Counted from the stretch's first letter, positions 9,917 to 19,545 are shown. The stretch: DNA of 64,000 nucleotides from Adhaeribacter radiodurans (GCF_014075995.1 NZ_CP055153.1:1302001-1366000); one strand, 5' to 3'. Numbers and translations are program-made. Notes: generated from the sequence alone by a model not told the origin.

Positions 9917-9957
9917 AATCCGGCAAGAACTGGTGCTCAACCCTTTCTTGCCGGATT
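9917..9957 (+). terminator. Hairpin after susD
   Basis: AATCCGGCAAGAA at 9917-9929 pairs perfectly with TTCTTGCCGGATT at 9945-9957 (13 bp, 15-nt loop). There is no real T-tract behind it, so it may be a weak terminator or an mRNA-stabilising hairpin separating susCD from the next gene. Confidence 0.6.
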
Positions 9958-10027
9958 CTCCTATAATACCACCGGTTGATAATTACTCTTATTGGTTTGC
10001 CTGATTATAAAAGGTAGTAAAAGGAAA

Positions 10028-10040
10028 AACAGGATAGTGC
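10028..10040 (+). promoter_or_regulatory. Shared motif AACAGGATAGTGC upstream of the dehydrogenase fusion
   Basis: Identical to the 13-mer at 5103-5115. Here AGGATAG is repeated directly 10 bp downstream (AGGATAGTGCAGGATAGG, 10031-10048), which would suit a dimeric or side-by-side regulator site. It lies about 95 bp before ATG 10135. Confidence 0.45.
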
Positions 10041-10134
10041 AGGATAGGTTAATGGGAGCATTTATCTACAATTAAAAGTAGAATGCTGCGGAATCCGGAA
10101 TAGAATTCATATTTTTAGATAAATAAAATAGTAA

Positions 10135-13100
10135 ATGAAAATTATTAGAAAAGGAAGTTTCAGGTTAGTGCTTACCAGTTTGGGGCTGGTAGTAATAGCG
10201 CTCTTAACGCTTCAGTTTACCCAATCTAATTCTACCCCGATAAAAGTTAACAAAGGATCCCATATTATTTTAGTTGGCAATAATCTGGGCTCCCGCATGA
10301 TGAACTTCGGCCATTTTGAGACCGAAATGCAATTACGGTACCCGGACAATCAGCTTTATATCCGTAATATGTGCGATGGGGGCAATACTCCCGGGTTCCG
10401 ACCCCATTCCGGGCGGGTATCGCCGTGGGCCTTTCCGGGAGCCGAAAAATTCCAGACCGAATTAGCGCATAACTCCGATAGTCAGGGTTTTTACGAAACC
10501 CCCGACGAGTGGATAACCCGGCATAAAGCTGATATTATTATTGCTTTTTTTGGCTACAACGAATCATTTGAAGGAAAGAAAGGCCTGGAAAATTACAAAG
10601 CCGAACTGGATGCCTTCGTGAAACATACTTTAAAACAAAAATACAACGGCAAAACAGCACCTCAACTCGCCCTGGTTTCGCCTATTGCCTTCGAAGATTT
10701 GTCCGGTAAATACGATCTGCCCAATGGCAAACAGGAAAACGTAAACCTGGCTTTGTACACCGAGGCCATGAAAGAAGTAGCCGCTAAAAACAAGGTGCTT
10801 TTCGTAAATGCTTTTACCCCCACTAAAGGCTGGTACGATAACACAGAGGAATTTTTAACCATTGATGGCTCCCAGTTGACCGATGGTGGTTATGCCCGCT
10901 TTGGTAAATTGCTCGCAGATCAGGTTTTTGGTAAAGTAGCAATTAAAAACGAAAAAAACCGGGCCCTGGTACACGCTGCCGTAATGGAGAAAAACTGGAT
11001 GTGGCACAACGATTTGAAGATTCCGAACGGAGTGCACGTATACGGCCGCCGCTACGATCCTTTCGGTCCGCAGAACTATCCGGCCGAATTAAAAAAGATC
11101 CGGGAAATGACCGTTATCCGCGATCAGGCAGTTTGGCAAGCGGTGAAAGGACAAAAAATGGATGTGGCCGCTGCCGACCAGAAGACTTCTGAATTGCCAC
11201 CGGTACCCACCAACTATAACCCCGAAAAAAACGGCAGCACGGAATACCTGTACGGACAAGATGCGGTAAACAAGCTAAAAGTAGCGCCGGGCTATAAAAT
11301 CGAAATGTTTGCTTCCGAAAAAGAGTTTACTGATTTAGCGAACCCCTGCCAGATTACTTTCGATAATAAAGGCCGTTTGTGGGTAGCCACCATGCCAACT
11401 TACCCCCATTACAAGCCCGGTGATAAAAAACCAAATGATAAAATTATCATCCTGGAAGATACCAATAACGACGGCAAAGCCGATAAACAAACTACTTTTG
11501 CCGATGGCTTGCATTTACCGGTTGGTTTTGAGTTGGCACCAGAGGGGGTTTATATTTCGCAGGGTACCAACATGATGCTTTTTAAAGACACCAACGGTGA
11601 CGATAAAGCCGACGTGCGGGAAATTCTTCTGAGTGGTTTCGATGACCACGATACGCACCACGCACATCACACGTATACTTTGGATCCATCCGGCGCTATT
11701 TACATGGGTGAGGGTGTTTTTCTGCATACCAACGTTGAAACGTCGTATGGTCCGGTACGAGCTACTAATGGTGGTTTTTACCGCTACAATCCGCAGCGCC
11801 GCCAGTTAGAGCGCACCGCTCAGCTTTCTATCCCAAACCCGTGGGGCATTGCTTTTGATGATTGGGGGCAAAACTTCTTCGCCGAGACTTCCAGCCCGGA
11901 TGTGCGCTGGATGATGCCCGGCAGCGTGAAATCACGTTACGGCGTGGCGACGCACAAATCCGAACAGTTGATCGAAGACAAGCACCGCGTACGGCCAACC
12001 TCTGGTCTGGAATTTATTTCGAGCCGGCATTTTCCGGATGATATGCAAGGGGATATGATTATTAACAATACCATTGGTTTTTTAGGTACTAAACAGCATT
12101 CCTTAAAAGACGATGGCACCGGTTACATTAGCAAGCACAAGCAAGACTTGGTAGTATCCGAAGACCGAAATTTCCGGCCCGTAGATATGGAATTTGCCCC
12201 GGATGGTTCTTTGTACGTAGCCGACTGGCATAATGTATTAATTGGGCACATGCAGCACAATGCCCGCGACCCGCTGCGCGACCACGTACACGGCCGTATT
12301 TACCGCATCACGTATCCTGGTCGGCCATTGGTGCAACCCGCTAAAGTAGCTGGTGCCACCATAGACGAGTTATTGGAAAACTTAAAATTACCGGAATACC
12401 GTACCCGTTACCGTACCCGTCGGGAACTACGGGGCCGGGATGTGGCGGAAGTTCTTTCGCATTTAAAAACCTGGACTGCTAAATTAGATAAAAACGATCC
12501 GAAGTACGAACACCACTTACTCGAAGGTTTATGGGTAAGCTGGGGCATGAACAAAGTAGATCAGGATTTATTAAAGCAGTTGCTGCAAGCCAAAGATTAC
12601 CATGCCCGGGCGGCGGCGGTTCGCGTAGTGCGTTATACCGGTCATCAGGTACCTAATCAAGCCGATTTATTAATGCAAGCTGCCCGCGACGAACACGGCC
12701 GGGTACGTTTAGAAGCCATTGTGGCTGCCTCGTGGCTCGATAAAGAAAAAGGTTTGCCTATTCTGGCCGAAGCCGCTAAAAAGCCATTGGATAACTGGAT
12801 GATTCACGCGCACGAAACTGCCGTAGCCCACCTGAATGGCCGCGAAGTAGAGAAGAAAAAAGAGGAAGTAGTGAAAACCGATTTAAAAGGCGCGGAGCGG
12901 GACTTGCTTATCAAAGGCAAAGAAATTTATGCCCGCGACGGATTCTGCGGTACCTGCCACCAACCCGATGGCAAAGGCTTGGCTTCTTCTGGTTTCCCCC
13001 CGCTGGCTGGCACCAACTGGGTACTGGGTAGTGAGGAACGTATGATTAAAATTGTTTTAAAAGGAATGCAAGGCCCCATAGAAGTACAAGGTAAAAAATT

Positions 13101-13317
13101 CCCCGGCCAGGTTCCCATGACTCCTTTTGGTGGTATGCTGAAAGACGAAGAAGTAGCCGCGGTAATAACCTACGTGCGTAATTCTTTTGGTAACAAAGCG
13201 TCGGCGGTAACCCCGGAAAAAGTAAAAATGGTACGGGCAAGCATTAAAGATAAAACTGGTTTTTTTTCTCCAGAGGAATTACTCAAGCAACATCCCCTGG
13301 AAAACGGAGTTCAGTAA
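10135..13317 (+). CDS. SGNH-like / PVC-type sugar dehydrogenase / HEAT / cytochrome c fusion
   Basis: A 1060-residue exported protein with a hydrophobic N-terminus (about residues 10-28). Residues about 40-270 look like an SGNH-hydrolase-like module (HIILVGNNLGSRM, IIAFFGYNESF, GGYARFGKLLADQVFG). Residues about 375-745 form a propeller of the putative membrane-bound dehydrogenase type (GYKIEMFASEKEFTDLANPC, DTNNDGKAD, FAPDGSLYVADWHNVLIGH). Helical HEAT-like repeats follow (about 760-900). The C-terminus is a class I cytochrome c with CGTCH near residue 938 and a probable axial Met in GQVPMTPFGG near 995. Similar multidomain proteins occur in Planctomycetes and Bacteroidota and are thought to oxidise sugars or alcohols in the periplasm, passing electrons to the fused haem. 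The substrate is unknown. It follows susCD and precedes thuA. Confidence 0.85.
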   Translation: MKIIRKGSFRLVLTSLGLVVIALLTLQFTQSNSTPIKVNKGSHIILVGNNLGSRMMNFGHFETEMQLRYPDNQLYIRNMCDGGNTPGFRPHSGRVSPWAFPGAEKFQTELAHNSDSQGFYETPDEWITRHKADIIIAFFGYNESFEGKKGLENYKAELDAFVKHTLKQKYNGKTAPQLALVSPIAFEDLSGKYDLPNGKQENVNLALYTEAMKEVAAKNKVLFVNAFTPTKGWYDNTEEFLTIDGSQLTDGGYARFGKLLADQVFGKVAIKNEKNRALVHAAVMEKNWMWHNDLKIPNGVHVYGRRYDPFGPQNYPAELKKIREMTVIRDQAVWQAVKGQKMDVAAADQKTSELPPVPTNYNPEKNGSTEYLYGQDAVNKLKVAPGYKIEMFASEKEFTDLANPCQITFDNKGRLWVATMPTYPHYKPGDKKPNDKIIILEDTNNDGKADKQTTFADGLHLPVGFELAPEGVYISQGTNMMLFKDTNGDDKADVREILLSGFDDHDTHHAHHTYTLDPSGAIYMGEGVFLHTNVETSYGPVRATNGGFYRYNPQRRQLERTAQLSIPNPWGIAFDDWGQNFFAETSSPDVRWMMPGSVKSRYGVATHKSEQLIEDKHRVRPTSGLEFISSRHFPDDMQGDMIINNTIGFLGTKQHSLKDDGTGYISKHKQDLVVSEDRNFRPVDMEFAPDGSLYVADWHNVLIGHMQHNARDPLRDHVHGRIYRITYPGRPLVQPAKVAGATIDELLENLKLPEYRTRYRTRRELRGRDVAEVLSHLKTWTAKLDKNDPKYEHHLLEGLWVSWGMNKVDQDLLKQLLQAKDYHARAAAVRVVRYTGHQVPNQADLLMQAARDEHGRVRLEAIVAASWLDKEKGLPILAEAAKKPLDNWMIHAHETAVAHLNGREVEKKKEEVVKTDLKGAERDLLIKGKEIYARDGFCGTCHQPDGKGLASSGFPPLAGTNWVLGSEERMIKIVLKGMQGPIEVQGKKFPGQVPMTPFGGMLKDEEVAAVITYVRNSFGNKASAVTPEKVKMVRASIKDKTGFFSPEELLKQHPLENGVQ

Positions 13318-13416
13318 TTATTTTTTTTGTTGGTTATTCATTACTCGTTGCACGGTAAAAATGACTTGGGTAATATATTAACTTAGTGGGAGATGAGTAA
13401 AAATTGTCCTTTATCT

Positions 13417-13449
13417 AGCGCCCGTGTTCAGTGAATCGGCACGGGTGCT
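13417..13449 (+). terminator. Possible terminator after the dehydrogenase fusion
   Basis: AGCGCCCGTG at 13417-13426 pairs with CACGGGTGCT at 13440-13449 (one G-T pair, 13-nt loop). Only TT follows, so it is a weak candidate. Confidence 0.4.
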
Positions 13450-13573
13450 TTAAAGACAAACAGAAGTCTTTGACTTTCGGAAGTTACAAACTCTATCTTA
13501 AGGGAGAGTACTCGTTATATTTCACTGAATGACACCGGCCAGCTCAGGAAACTTAATTTAAAAAATAAATGAA

Positions 13574-13613
13574 AACGCGAGTTGTATGAAGTATAATTTA
13601 TACAACTCGCGTT
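13574..13613. promoter_or_regulatory. 14-bp perfect hairpin upstream of the ThuA gene
   Basis: AACGCGAGTTGTAT at 13574-13587 pairs exactly with ATACAACTCGCGTT at 13600-13613 around a 12-nt loop. It sits 45 bp before ATG 13658, so it could be a leader structure or operator rather than a terminator. Confidence 0.5.
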
Positions 13614-13657
13614 AAATAACTTAGTACAAAATAGATTTAGCCTCTTATTTGCGGTTT

Positions 13658-14545
13658 ATGAAAAATTTGAAAAATATAAAATACCTGGTTCTTCTTTTCA
13701 GCTTATTGTTCCAGTTTACTTTTTACGCTTGTGCTCAAACTAAAGGTAAGGCTAAAAAGCCCTTAATTGTATTTGTTACCGGCGACCACGAGTATAGCGG
13801 TGAATTAACTATGCCCGCTATTGCCGCCGAACTCGAAAAAAATTACGGCTTCCGGACCAAAGTTTTAAAAGCATCGCCCGATCAAAATTCCGAAGAAAAT
13901 ATTCCTGGATTAGAGGCTTTAAAAGACGCCGATGTAGCGGTGTTTTTTTTACGTTGGCGACGGTTACCGGCTGACCAGGTGCAGCACATCGAAAATTATT
14001 TGAAATCCGGCAAACCGGTAATTGGCTTCCGGACTACAACCCATGCGTTTAACTACCCCAAAGGGCATGAACTCGAAAAATGGAATGCTTTCGGGGAAAT
14101 GGTTTTTAACGCGCCTCCGGGTTGGGGCGGAGCAGCCAAGCATACTCATTACGGGCACGAATCCAGTACGGATGTAAGTATTATTCCCAAAGAAGCTAAA
14201 AACCCTATTCTTACCGGTGTTCAGGGTAATTTTCATGCCCGTTCCTGGTTATACCGGGTATTACCCGATTACCCGAAAAAAGGCTCTACCTGGTTATTAA
14301 TGGGGCACGCCGTTAATCCGGATAAGGAAGACGTAGAGAATCCAGTAGCCTGGACCGGCACCAACTCCTTCGGTAGTAAATTTTTTATGACCACTCTGGG
14401 CCATCCGGAAGATTTCGATATAGAACCAGTGCAGCGATTGGTAATTAATAGCATTCACTGGGCAGCAGGCAAACCAATACCCAAAAAATGGGCGGGTAAA
14501 ATTACAATTAATGCCCCTTATCATGGTATACAAGCTAGTAAGTAA
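13658..14545 (+). CDS. ThuA-like domain lipoprotein
   Basis: About 295 residues. The ORF can be extended to a TTG at 13649, but ATG 13658 (MKNLKNIKYLVLL) starts a clean lipoprotein signal with Cys in FTFYACAQT. The mature part has the ThuA / class I amidotransferase-like fold: LIVFVTGDHEYSG at the start, then DADVAVFFLRWRRLPADQ, GKPVIGFRTTTHAF, and a C-terminal GHPEDFD..PVQRLVINSIHWAAGKP. ThuA-like proteins accompany sugar dehydrogenases and isomerases; in rhizobia ThuAB acts on trehalose-type sugars by 3-keto chemistry. A periplasmic role beside the dehydrogenase fusion is inferred. A terminator follows. Confidence 0.85.
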   Translation: MKNLKNIKYLVLLFSLLFQFTFYACAQTKGKAKKPLIVFVTGDHEYSGELTMPAIAAELEKNYGFRTKVLKASPDQNSEENIPGLEALKDADVAVFFLRWRRLPADQVQHIENYLKSGKPVIGFRTTTHAFNYPKGHELEKWNAFGEMVFNAPPGWGGAAKHTHYGHESSTDVSIIPKEAKNPILTGVQGNFHARSWLYRVLPDYPKKGSTWLLMGHAVNPDKEDVENPVAWTGTNSFGSKFFMTTLGHPEDFDIEPVQRLVINSIHWAAGKPIPKKWAGKITINAPYHGIQASK

Positions 14546-14576
14546 AAGTTTTTAATGCCGAAAGGCAACAAATAAG

Positions 14577-14610
14577 AATAAAGGGCCGGCATGATAGCTG
14601 GCCCTTTATT
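14577..14610 (+). terminator. Terminator after the ThuA gene
   Basis: AATAAAGGGCCGGC at 14577-14590 pairs with GCTGGCCCTTTATT at 14597-14610, with one G-T pair and a 6-nt loop, and runs into TTATTTTG. Confidence 0.7.
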
Positions 14611-14640
14611 TTGTGGGGTGAATTCCTGTTCACTTTTAGA

Positions 14641-14840
14641 ATCTTTTCTAGCCTCCAGGGGGCGGTGCTAATGCGATTTGACAAGTAACCAGTTCGCCTC
14701 CTGGCCGGCGGGCCTCGTTTGACTTCTTCGCGCGGTGTATCCTTTCTTTCCTCCTTCGTCGGAATGCCTCGTGCCTCGGCACCGAAAGTCTACAAGGCGC
14801 GAAGAAGTCAAACTGGTCTCGTTTGTTCTTAGTTACTGCT
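14641..14840 (+). repeat. Structured interspersed repeat, copy C (plus orientation)
   Basis: Conserved block CGCCTCCTGGCCGGCGGGCC near 14695-14714 and inner flank AACTGG followed by TTAGTTA. The interior arms are a third variant: GACTTCTTCGCGC at about 14721-14733 pairs perfectly with GCGCGAAGAAGTC near 14797-14809. The outer flank is degenerate (TAGCCTCCAGGGG). Pairs with copy D. Confidence 0.8.
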
Positions 14841-15290
14841 ATTCTTGCTACTCCCTTATTTTTTATACTGGTATCTTAAGTGTAATTCGTAGAGGTAGAG
14901 ATGTTCCGTTTTATTGTTAAATGCAGGTATTACTTTGAATAACGCGAGCGTCCTCGCTCGTGTTGCTCATTGTCCGGTCTCTGGCCGGTAGGGTTTTGAT
15001 TTGCATTCTCGTAACTAAAATCTATAGGTGTTCCCGGCCAAGGGCCAACCTTAAAGTAGATACGAGCGAAAACACTTGTGCCTGCATTGTTTTAAAAATT
15101 AACCGTAAGAACCTAAGTCAGTCTCCTGACTGACGTAAAATGGCCTGGTTTCCGCCAGTCGGGAGACTGGCTTATGTCTGTAAGCCACAAGTCCCGCTCC
15201 GCTAAGACTTGCGCTAGCAAGGTTAACAAAGACAGTAAATGAAGACAAGTTAATTAACCATCTTCATTTTCGGCCAAAGTAAGATTAACG
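14841..15290. repeat. Spacer module between copies C and D, homologous in reverse to 24328-24720
   Basis: About 450 bp without a credible gene. Reverse-complemented, large parts match the spacer between copies E and F. Examples are the TTAGCGGAGCGGGA segment (15190-15215 versus about 24412-24428), the AACAAAGAC...GAAGAC..GTTAATTAACC stretch (about 15221-15262 versus 24358-24400) and a CAGTCTCCTGACTG...CAGTCGGGAGACTG hairpin near 15119-15170. No protein-like frame spans it. Confidence 0.75.
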
Positions 15291-15505
15291 GTAGCTACTA
15301 GCAAAGACACCAGTTTGGCTGTTGAGGGCCTTTTAGCGTTCCGGTGCCGACGTAGGAGGCATGGCGCAACGGAGTGAGCCAAGGTTCGCTAAACCGCCCG
15401 AAAGAGCCAAACGAGACCCGCCGGCCATGAGGCAAAACTCAGCCGGTTCAAACTAGATAGCACCGCAGCCTGGAGACTGGAACAGCCTCCACAGAATACC
15501 AACAA
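15291..15505 (-). repeat. Structured interspersed repeat, copy D (minus orientation)
   Basis: Inner flank GTAGCTAC..CACCAGTTTGGCTG at about 15291-15321, interior arms of the TTGAGGGCCTTTTAGCG / CGAACC-TTGG type, block CCCGCCGGCCATGAGGC near 15417-15433, and outer flank GGAGACTGGAACAGCCTCCA near 15472-15491. The interior resembles copies B and G. Confidence 0.85.
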
Positions 15506-15517
15506 TTAAAACGTATT

Positions 15518-15853
15518 TTATAACTGAAATACCTTATTCATTAAAGCCCATTTCTCTCCGGACTTAGCACCGGGTACTGGTTTTTGAAACTGCCCCACAA
15601 ATTCTTCCCAATCCTGCACCAATTCGTTCGCCGCATCCATGGCCGCTTTGCGTTCAAAGCTGAAGGTTTCATTCGTATCCATAATCATAAAAAGGCGGGC
15701 ACCAATGCGGTAAATTTCCATGTTGGTAATACCTGCATCCCGAATACTTTGCTTTATGCCCGGTCGATCGTTGCCGGGTTTATGCCAATGCTCGTATTCG
15801 GCAATCATCTTGGGGTCATCGTGCAGGTCGAGGGCTAAGCAATATCTTTTCAA
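15518..15853 (-). CDS. L-rhamnose/L-fucose-type mutarotase (RhaM family)
   Basis: About 111 residues. The open frame extends to a TTG at 15880, but starting at the TTG at 15853 gives MKRYCLALDLHDDPKMIAEY, the standard beginning of the rhaM mutarotase family, so that start is preferred. Other family features are HWHKP, IRDAGITNMEIYRIGARLFMIMDT and a C-terminal WEEFVGQFQKP. The enzyme interconverts anomers of deoxyhexoses such as L-rhamnose or L-fucose in the cytoplasm. It lies downstream of a GH95 fucosidase on the same strand, so an L-fucose substrate is inferred. Confidence 0.85.
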   Translation of the reverse strand: MKRYCLALDLHDDPKMIAEYEHWHKPGNDRPGIKQSIRDAGITNMEIYRIGARLFMIMDTNETFSFERKAAMDAANELVQDWEEFVGQFQKPVPGAKSGEKWALMNKVFQL

Positions 15854-15896
15854 GGTTTTAAAGTTTAAATTAAGGGACAAAATTAATTTAATATAC

Positions 15897-16007
15897 CCAC
15901 TATGGCGCGGAAGTTACTTCCGTGACTTCCAATTATCTTATCAAAAAAAAGCATCTATTGTTAGAAAAAGGAAATAAGGCGCAGAAGTAACTTCCGCGCC
16001 ATAGTGG
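15897..16007. repeat. 24-bp inverted repeat between the mutarotase and GH95 genes
   Basis: 15897-15920 (begins CCACTATGGCGCGGAAG) is perfectly complementary to 15984-16007, with a 63-nt loop. It looks like a small mobile or processing element. It is too long-looped for a simple terminator, but it could still affect transcription between the two genes. Confidence 0.75.
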
Positions 16008-16050
16008 TACTTAAGAATATATAGGTATATAGGATTAAATAAAAGCTACT

Positions 16051-18474
16051 TTAACTTCCCAGGTTATTATTTAGCTTTTTAGATTGCCCTGGTTTCAGAT
16101 TTAAATCAATTACCTTTTCGCCGTATCGTACCTTGGTAGAAGTACCGTTAATGCTGCGGATGGTAGTGCTTACCAGTTTATTATTTTCCCATTCCATATC
16201 TACTTCAAAACCGCCCCGGGCGCGTAGGCCGGTTACTTTTCCCTCTTTCCAATTGTCCGGGATGGCGGGCAATAAGTGGATAAAGCCGGCATGGCTTTGC
16301 AGGAGCATTTCGCCCATTCCTGAAACTCCCCCGAAATTACCGTCGATTTGGAAGGGCGGATGAGCGCAAAATAAATTAGAATAAGAGCCGCCACCCTTCG
16401 CATATTCCGTTCCTTCAACCCCGGTAAGGCGCAGTAAATTACGGATTAGCTTATAAGCATGGTTGCCATCGTGTAAGCGCGCCCAAAAATTAATTTTCCA
16501 GGCAATGCTCCAGCCGGTGCCTTCGTCGCCGCGTGACTCTAAAGTTTTGCGGGCGGCTTCGGCAAATGTAGGCGTGGTAATCGGCGAAATCTGGCGGCCG
16601 GGGTGCAAGCCAAATAAATGCGATACGTGGCGGTGGTGCGGGTCTTCGTCTTCCCAGTCTTTGTACCATTCCTGTAAATTACCATTTTTACCAATCTGCA
16701 ACGGAAATAACTTAGCCCGTTTATCCGCAATTACCTTTCTGAAATCAGCATCAATACCTAATTTCTCCGAAGCTTCCATAACGTTGGTAAATAAGTCCCA
16801 GATTATTTCCATGTCCATGGTGGTAGCCACCGAGATGCTGCCTTTATGGCCGCTATCGTCAATAAAAATATTTTCGGGCGAAGAAGCTGGAGCAGTTACT
16901 AAATGCCCGTTTTTATCTTCCACGAGCCAATCCATGCAAAAAAGAGCGGCTTCTTTCATGAGCGGATAGGCCGTATTTTTTAAATAATTTTGGTCGTTGG
17001 TATAACTGTAATGCTCCCATAAATGCTGGCTGAGCCAAGGGCTACCCAAAGCCCAGTTCGCCCACGACGGACTACCTTTACCTAAATCCCCAACCGGGTT
17101 AGAGGTGGCCCAGATGTCGGAATTATGATGAACGGCCCAACCTTTGGCGTTATAAAAGTTTTTAGCGGTTTGCTTTCCCGTAATGGCCGTTTGCTTAATA
17201 AAATCTACTAAAGGCGTGTGTAATTCTGATAGATTCACCATTTCGGCGGGCCAGTAATTCATTTGCACGTTTATGTTGGTGGTAAAGTTACTGCTCCAGG
17301 GTGCCCGCAGGATGGGGTTCCAGATACCTTGCAGGTTAGCCGGAATACCACCGGGTCGTGAGCTGGAAATAAGTAAATACCGGCCGTATTGAAAATACAG
17401 GGCTTCCAGAGCCGGATCAGCGGCGCCATCGGTATACTGCATCAGCCGTTCCAAGGTGGGTGTATTTACCGGCGGGTTGTTGTTGAGCGATAGACTTACC
17501 CGGTTAAAATAATTCTGGTAATCTTTAATGTGTGCTTTACGAATGCTGTCGAAATCTTTAGAGTAAGCTTTATTCAGGTAGCCTTGGGCTAATGCCGCTT
17601 CATCTTTGCCGTCTTTATCCGGACATTTATCAAAACCGTTAAAGCTAGTAGCTGCCGAAATATATAATACTACTTCGGTGGCGTTGCTCACGTGGATTCC
17701 GGTTGCATCTGTGGTTACTTTACCATCTTTATTTTTAGCTTTTATCCGGAGTTCGTAGCGCATGCCTCGGCAATTGTCGGCGGCATCGTACACAACCGGT
17801 TCGGGATTGTAATTTACATAATTCGGGTCGGCGTGGCTGGGAGCTTCGCCTTTCATTACCAACTCGTTTTGGCTACTGGCGGCATTCCGAAATTGAATTA
17901 AGCTTTTGGTAGTGGCATCAAAATTAAGCTGGCCTTTTTTATCGGAACGCAGCCGAATAAGAATAATCTGGTCGGGGGCAGAAGCTAAGACTTCCTGAGT
18001 ATATTGGGTAGTATTTATTTTAAAGCGGGTAGTTGCAATGGCCTTCGAAATATCTAAATCGCGGTAGTAACCGGATGGTTCGGTGGTGAAATTATGTTTA
18101 ATAAGTAGGTCGCCTAAAGGCATATACGATTCCGTGTACAAGCCCTGCATTTTCTTGCAAAGTTCTTCGGCCGTTTTATAATCTTCCTTAAACAAGGCTT
18201 CTCGTATTTGCGGTAAATATTTAGGCGCTTCGGGGTTGGGGTTTAAATTAGCGGGCCCGCCCGACCACAAGGTTTCTTCGTTTAAATGAATTAGTTCTTC
18301 TGACACCCGCCCGTAAACCATTGCCCCTAAGCGGCCATTTCCCACCGGTAGCGCATCGGTCCAGATTTTAGCTGGTTGCTGGTACCATAATTTTAAATCT
18401 TGCTGGGCAAAGGCCTTGCCGGATGTTAGTAGAACTATTAATAAAAGTAACCTATACTTTTTGATAAACTCCAT
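16051..18474 (-). CDS. GH95-family alpha-L-fucosidase
   Basis: The 807-residue product has a signal peptide (ends GKAFAQQ). The GH95 N-terminal beta domain starts with [29 protein letters not shown] and [12 protein letters not shown]. The (alpha/alpha)6 catalytic core holds [13 protein letters not shown] near residue 399 (the Asn-x-Asn that helps activate water), SSPENIF with a Glu near 531 (candidate acid), and QIDGNFGG near 709. Family knowledge: inverting alpha-1,2-fucosidases, with some members acting on L-galactose. It is exported, probably periplasmic. A dehydrogenase gene lies 54 bp upstream on the same strand and the mutarotase follows, so the three genes look like a deoxyhexose release and uptake unit. 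Confidence 0.93.
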   Translation of the reverse strand: MEFIKKYRLLLLIVLLTSGKAFAQQDLKLWYQQPAKIWTDALPVGNGRLGAMVYGRVSEELIHLNEETLWSGGPANLNPNPEAPKYLPQIREALFKEDYKTAEELCKKMQGLYTESYMPLGDLLIKHNFTTEPSGYYRDLDISKAIATTRFKINTTQYTQEVLASAPDQIILIRLRSDKKGQLNFDATTKSLIQFRNAASSQNELVMKGEAPSHADPNYVNYNPEPVVYDAADNCRGMRYELRIKAKNKDGKVTTDATGIHVSNATEVVLYISAATSFNGFDKCPDKDGKDEAALAQGYLNKAYSKDFDSIRKAHIKDYQNYFNRVSLSLNNNPPVNTPTLERLMQYTDGAADPALEALYFQYGRYLLISSSRPGGIPANLQGIWNPILRAPWSSNFTTNINVQMNYWPAEMVNLSELHTPLVDFIKQTAITGKQTAKNFYNAKGWAVHHNSDIWATSNPVGDLGKGSPSWANWALGSPWLSQHLWEHYSYTNDQNYLKNTAYPLMKEAALFCMDWLVEDKNGHLVTAPASSPENIFIDDSGHKGSISVATTMDMEIIWDLFTNVMEASEKLGIDADFRKVIADKRAKLFPLQIGKNGNLQEWYKDWEDEDPHHRHVSHLFGLHPGRQISPITTPTFAEAARKTLESRGDEGTGWSIAWKINFWARLHDGNHAYKLIRNLLRLTGVEGTEYAKGGGSYSNLFCAHPPFQIDGNFGGVSGMGEMLLQSHAGFIHLLPAIPDNWKEGKVTGLRARGGFEVDMEWENNKLVSTTIRSINGTSTKVRYGEKVIDLNLKPGQSKKLNNNLGS

Positions 18475-18528
18475 TAGTTACAATTAAACGGTGAATAATA
18501 GTTTAGCTATGTTCGGGAAGTTGTTGGC

Positions 18529-19545
18529 TTACTCCATTTCTATTACTGCTTTTACTACGCCCGTGGCTGGGTTGAGCCAGCTTTGGAATTCGTCTTTCAC
18601 CTGGTTAAATAAAACGCGATGGGTAATGTAGGTTGTAGGATTTACTAATCCGCTTTTTATGGCGGCTACCACGGTTTCAAAATCCTGGCGGGTAGCATTG
18701 CGGCTACTCATTAAAGTGGCTTCGCGCTTATGAAACTCCGGGTGGCTGAAACTGATGTCTCCTTTTTGTAAACCAATCAGCACGTAACGGGCACCGTGGG
18801 CCATGTATTGAAAAGCATTATTAATAGCTTTAAGATTACCCGTAGCATCTATTACTACCGTGGGCATGTCGTGGTTGGTTATTTGAGCGAGTTGTTCGGG
18901 TACGTTGGCCTGCAGTGCGTTTATAGTATAAGGTATTTGTAACTTCTCCCGACAAAATTGCAGGCGTTCCTCGTTTATATCCAAGGCAATTACTTTTCCG
19001 CCGGCAATCCGGGCAAATTCCATCGTTCCTAAACCAATCGGGCCAGCCCCGATTATTAATACAAATTCACCAGGTTGTACGGCTGCACGTCTAACTCCGT
19101 GCGCTCCTATGGCCAGGGGTTCAATTAATGCCAGTTCATCAAAACTTAAGCCGTCACCGTGAATGAGAGTGGAGGAAGGTACCGATAAATACTCCACCAT
19201 GCCGCCGTGGGCATGCACCCCACACACTTTCAGGGAAGAACAACAATTGGGTTTGCCGTTGCGACAGGCAATACAGGTACCACAGTTAAAATACGGAATA
19301 AACGTGACGGCTTCGCCTATTTCAAAACCTGCAGCAGAATCTATTTCTACTAATTCGCCAGCTAACTCGTGCCCTAAAATCCGGGGATACTCAAAATAAG
19401 GCTGGGTGCCCTCAAAAGCATGCAAATCGGTACCGCAAACACCAATACGCTTTATTTTAATAATAGCATTCCCTGGGGTTAATTCGGGTTTATTTCCTTG
19501 ATTATATTCAAACTGACCGGGAGAGGTACATACGAGAGTCTTCAT
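18529..19545 (-). CDS. Zinc-dependent alcohol/sugar dehydrogenase (MDR family)
   Basis: The 338-residue product has the medium-chain dehydrogenase layout: GVCGTDLHAFEG (catalytic Zn Cys) near residue 36, GHELAGELVEI (His-Glu) near 59, a structural-zinc Cys4 lobe in CGTCIACRNGKPNCC near 88-103, and the Rossmann motif GAGPIGLGTMEFARIAGGKVIALD near 165-190. The family oxidises polyols or sugars with NAD(P). Beside a fucosidase and a mutarotase, an L-fucose or L-galactonate-type substrate is plausible, but sequence alone does not settle it. ATG 19545; GH95 follows 54 bp downstream. Confidence 0.85.
   Translation of the reverse strand: MKTLVCTSPGQFEYNQGNKPELTPGNAIIKIKRIGVCGTDLHAFEGTQPYFEYPRILGHELAGELVEIDSAAGFEIGEAVTFIPYFNCGTCIACRNGKPNCCSSLKVCGVHAHGGMVEYLSVPSSTLIHGDGLSFDELALIEPLAIGAHGVRRAAVQPGEFVLIIGAGPIGLGTMEFARIAGGKVIALDINEERLQFCREKLQIPYTINALQANVPEQLAQITNHDMPTVVIDATGNLKAINNAFQYMAHGARYVLIGLQKGDISFSHPEFHKREATLMSSRNATRQDFETVVAAIKSGLVNPTTYITHRVLFNQVKDEFQSWLNPATGVVKAVIEME

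Larger units (their letters stand above)
13318..13657. other. Intergenic region with two hairpins
   Basis: About 340 bp between the dehydrogenase fusion and the ThuA gene. It holds the hairpins listed at 13417-13449 and 13574-13613. The rest shows no ORF or recognisable promoter. Confidence 0.5.

Noticed and set aside
16463-16969. Plus-strand ORF of 168 codons
   Set aside because: It is a shadow of the GH95 gene, low in plausible protein features.
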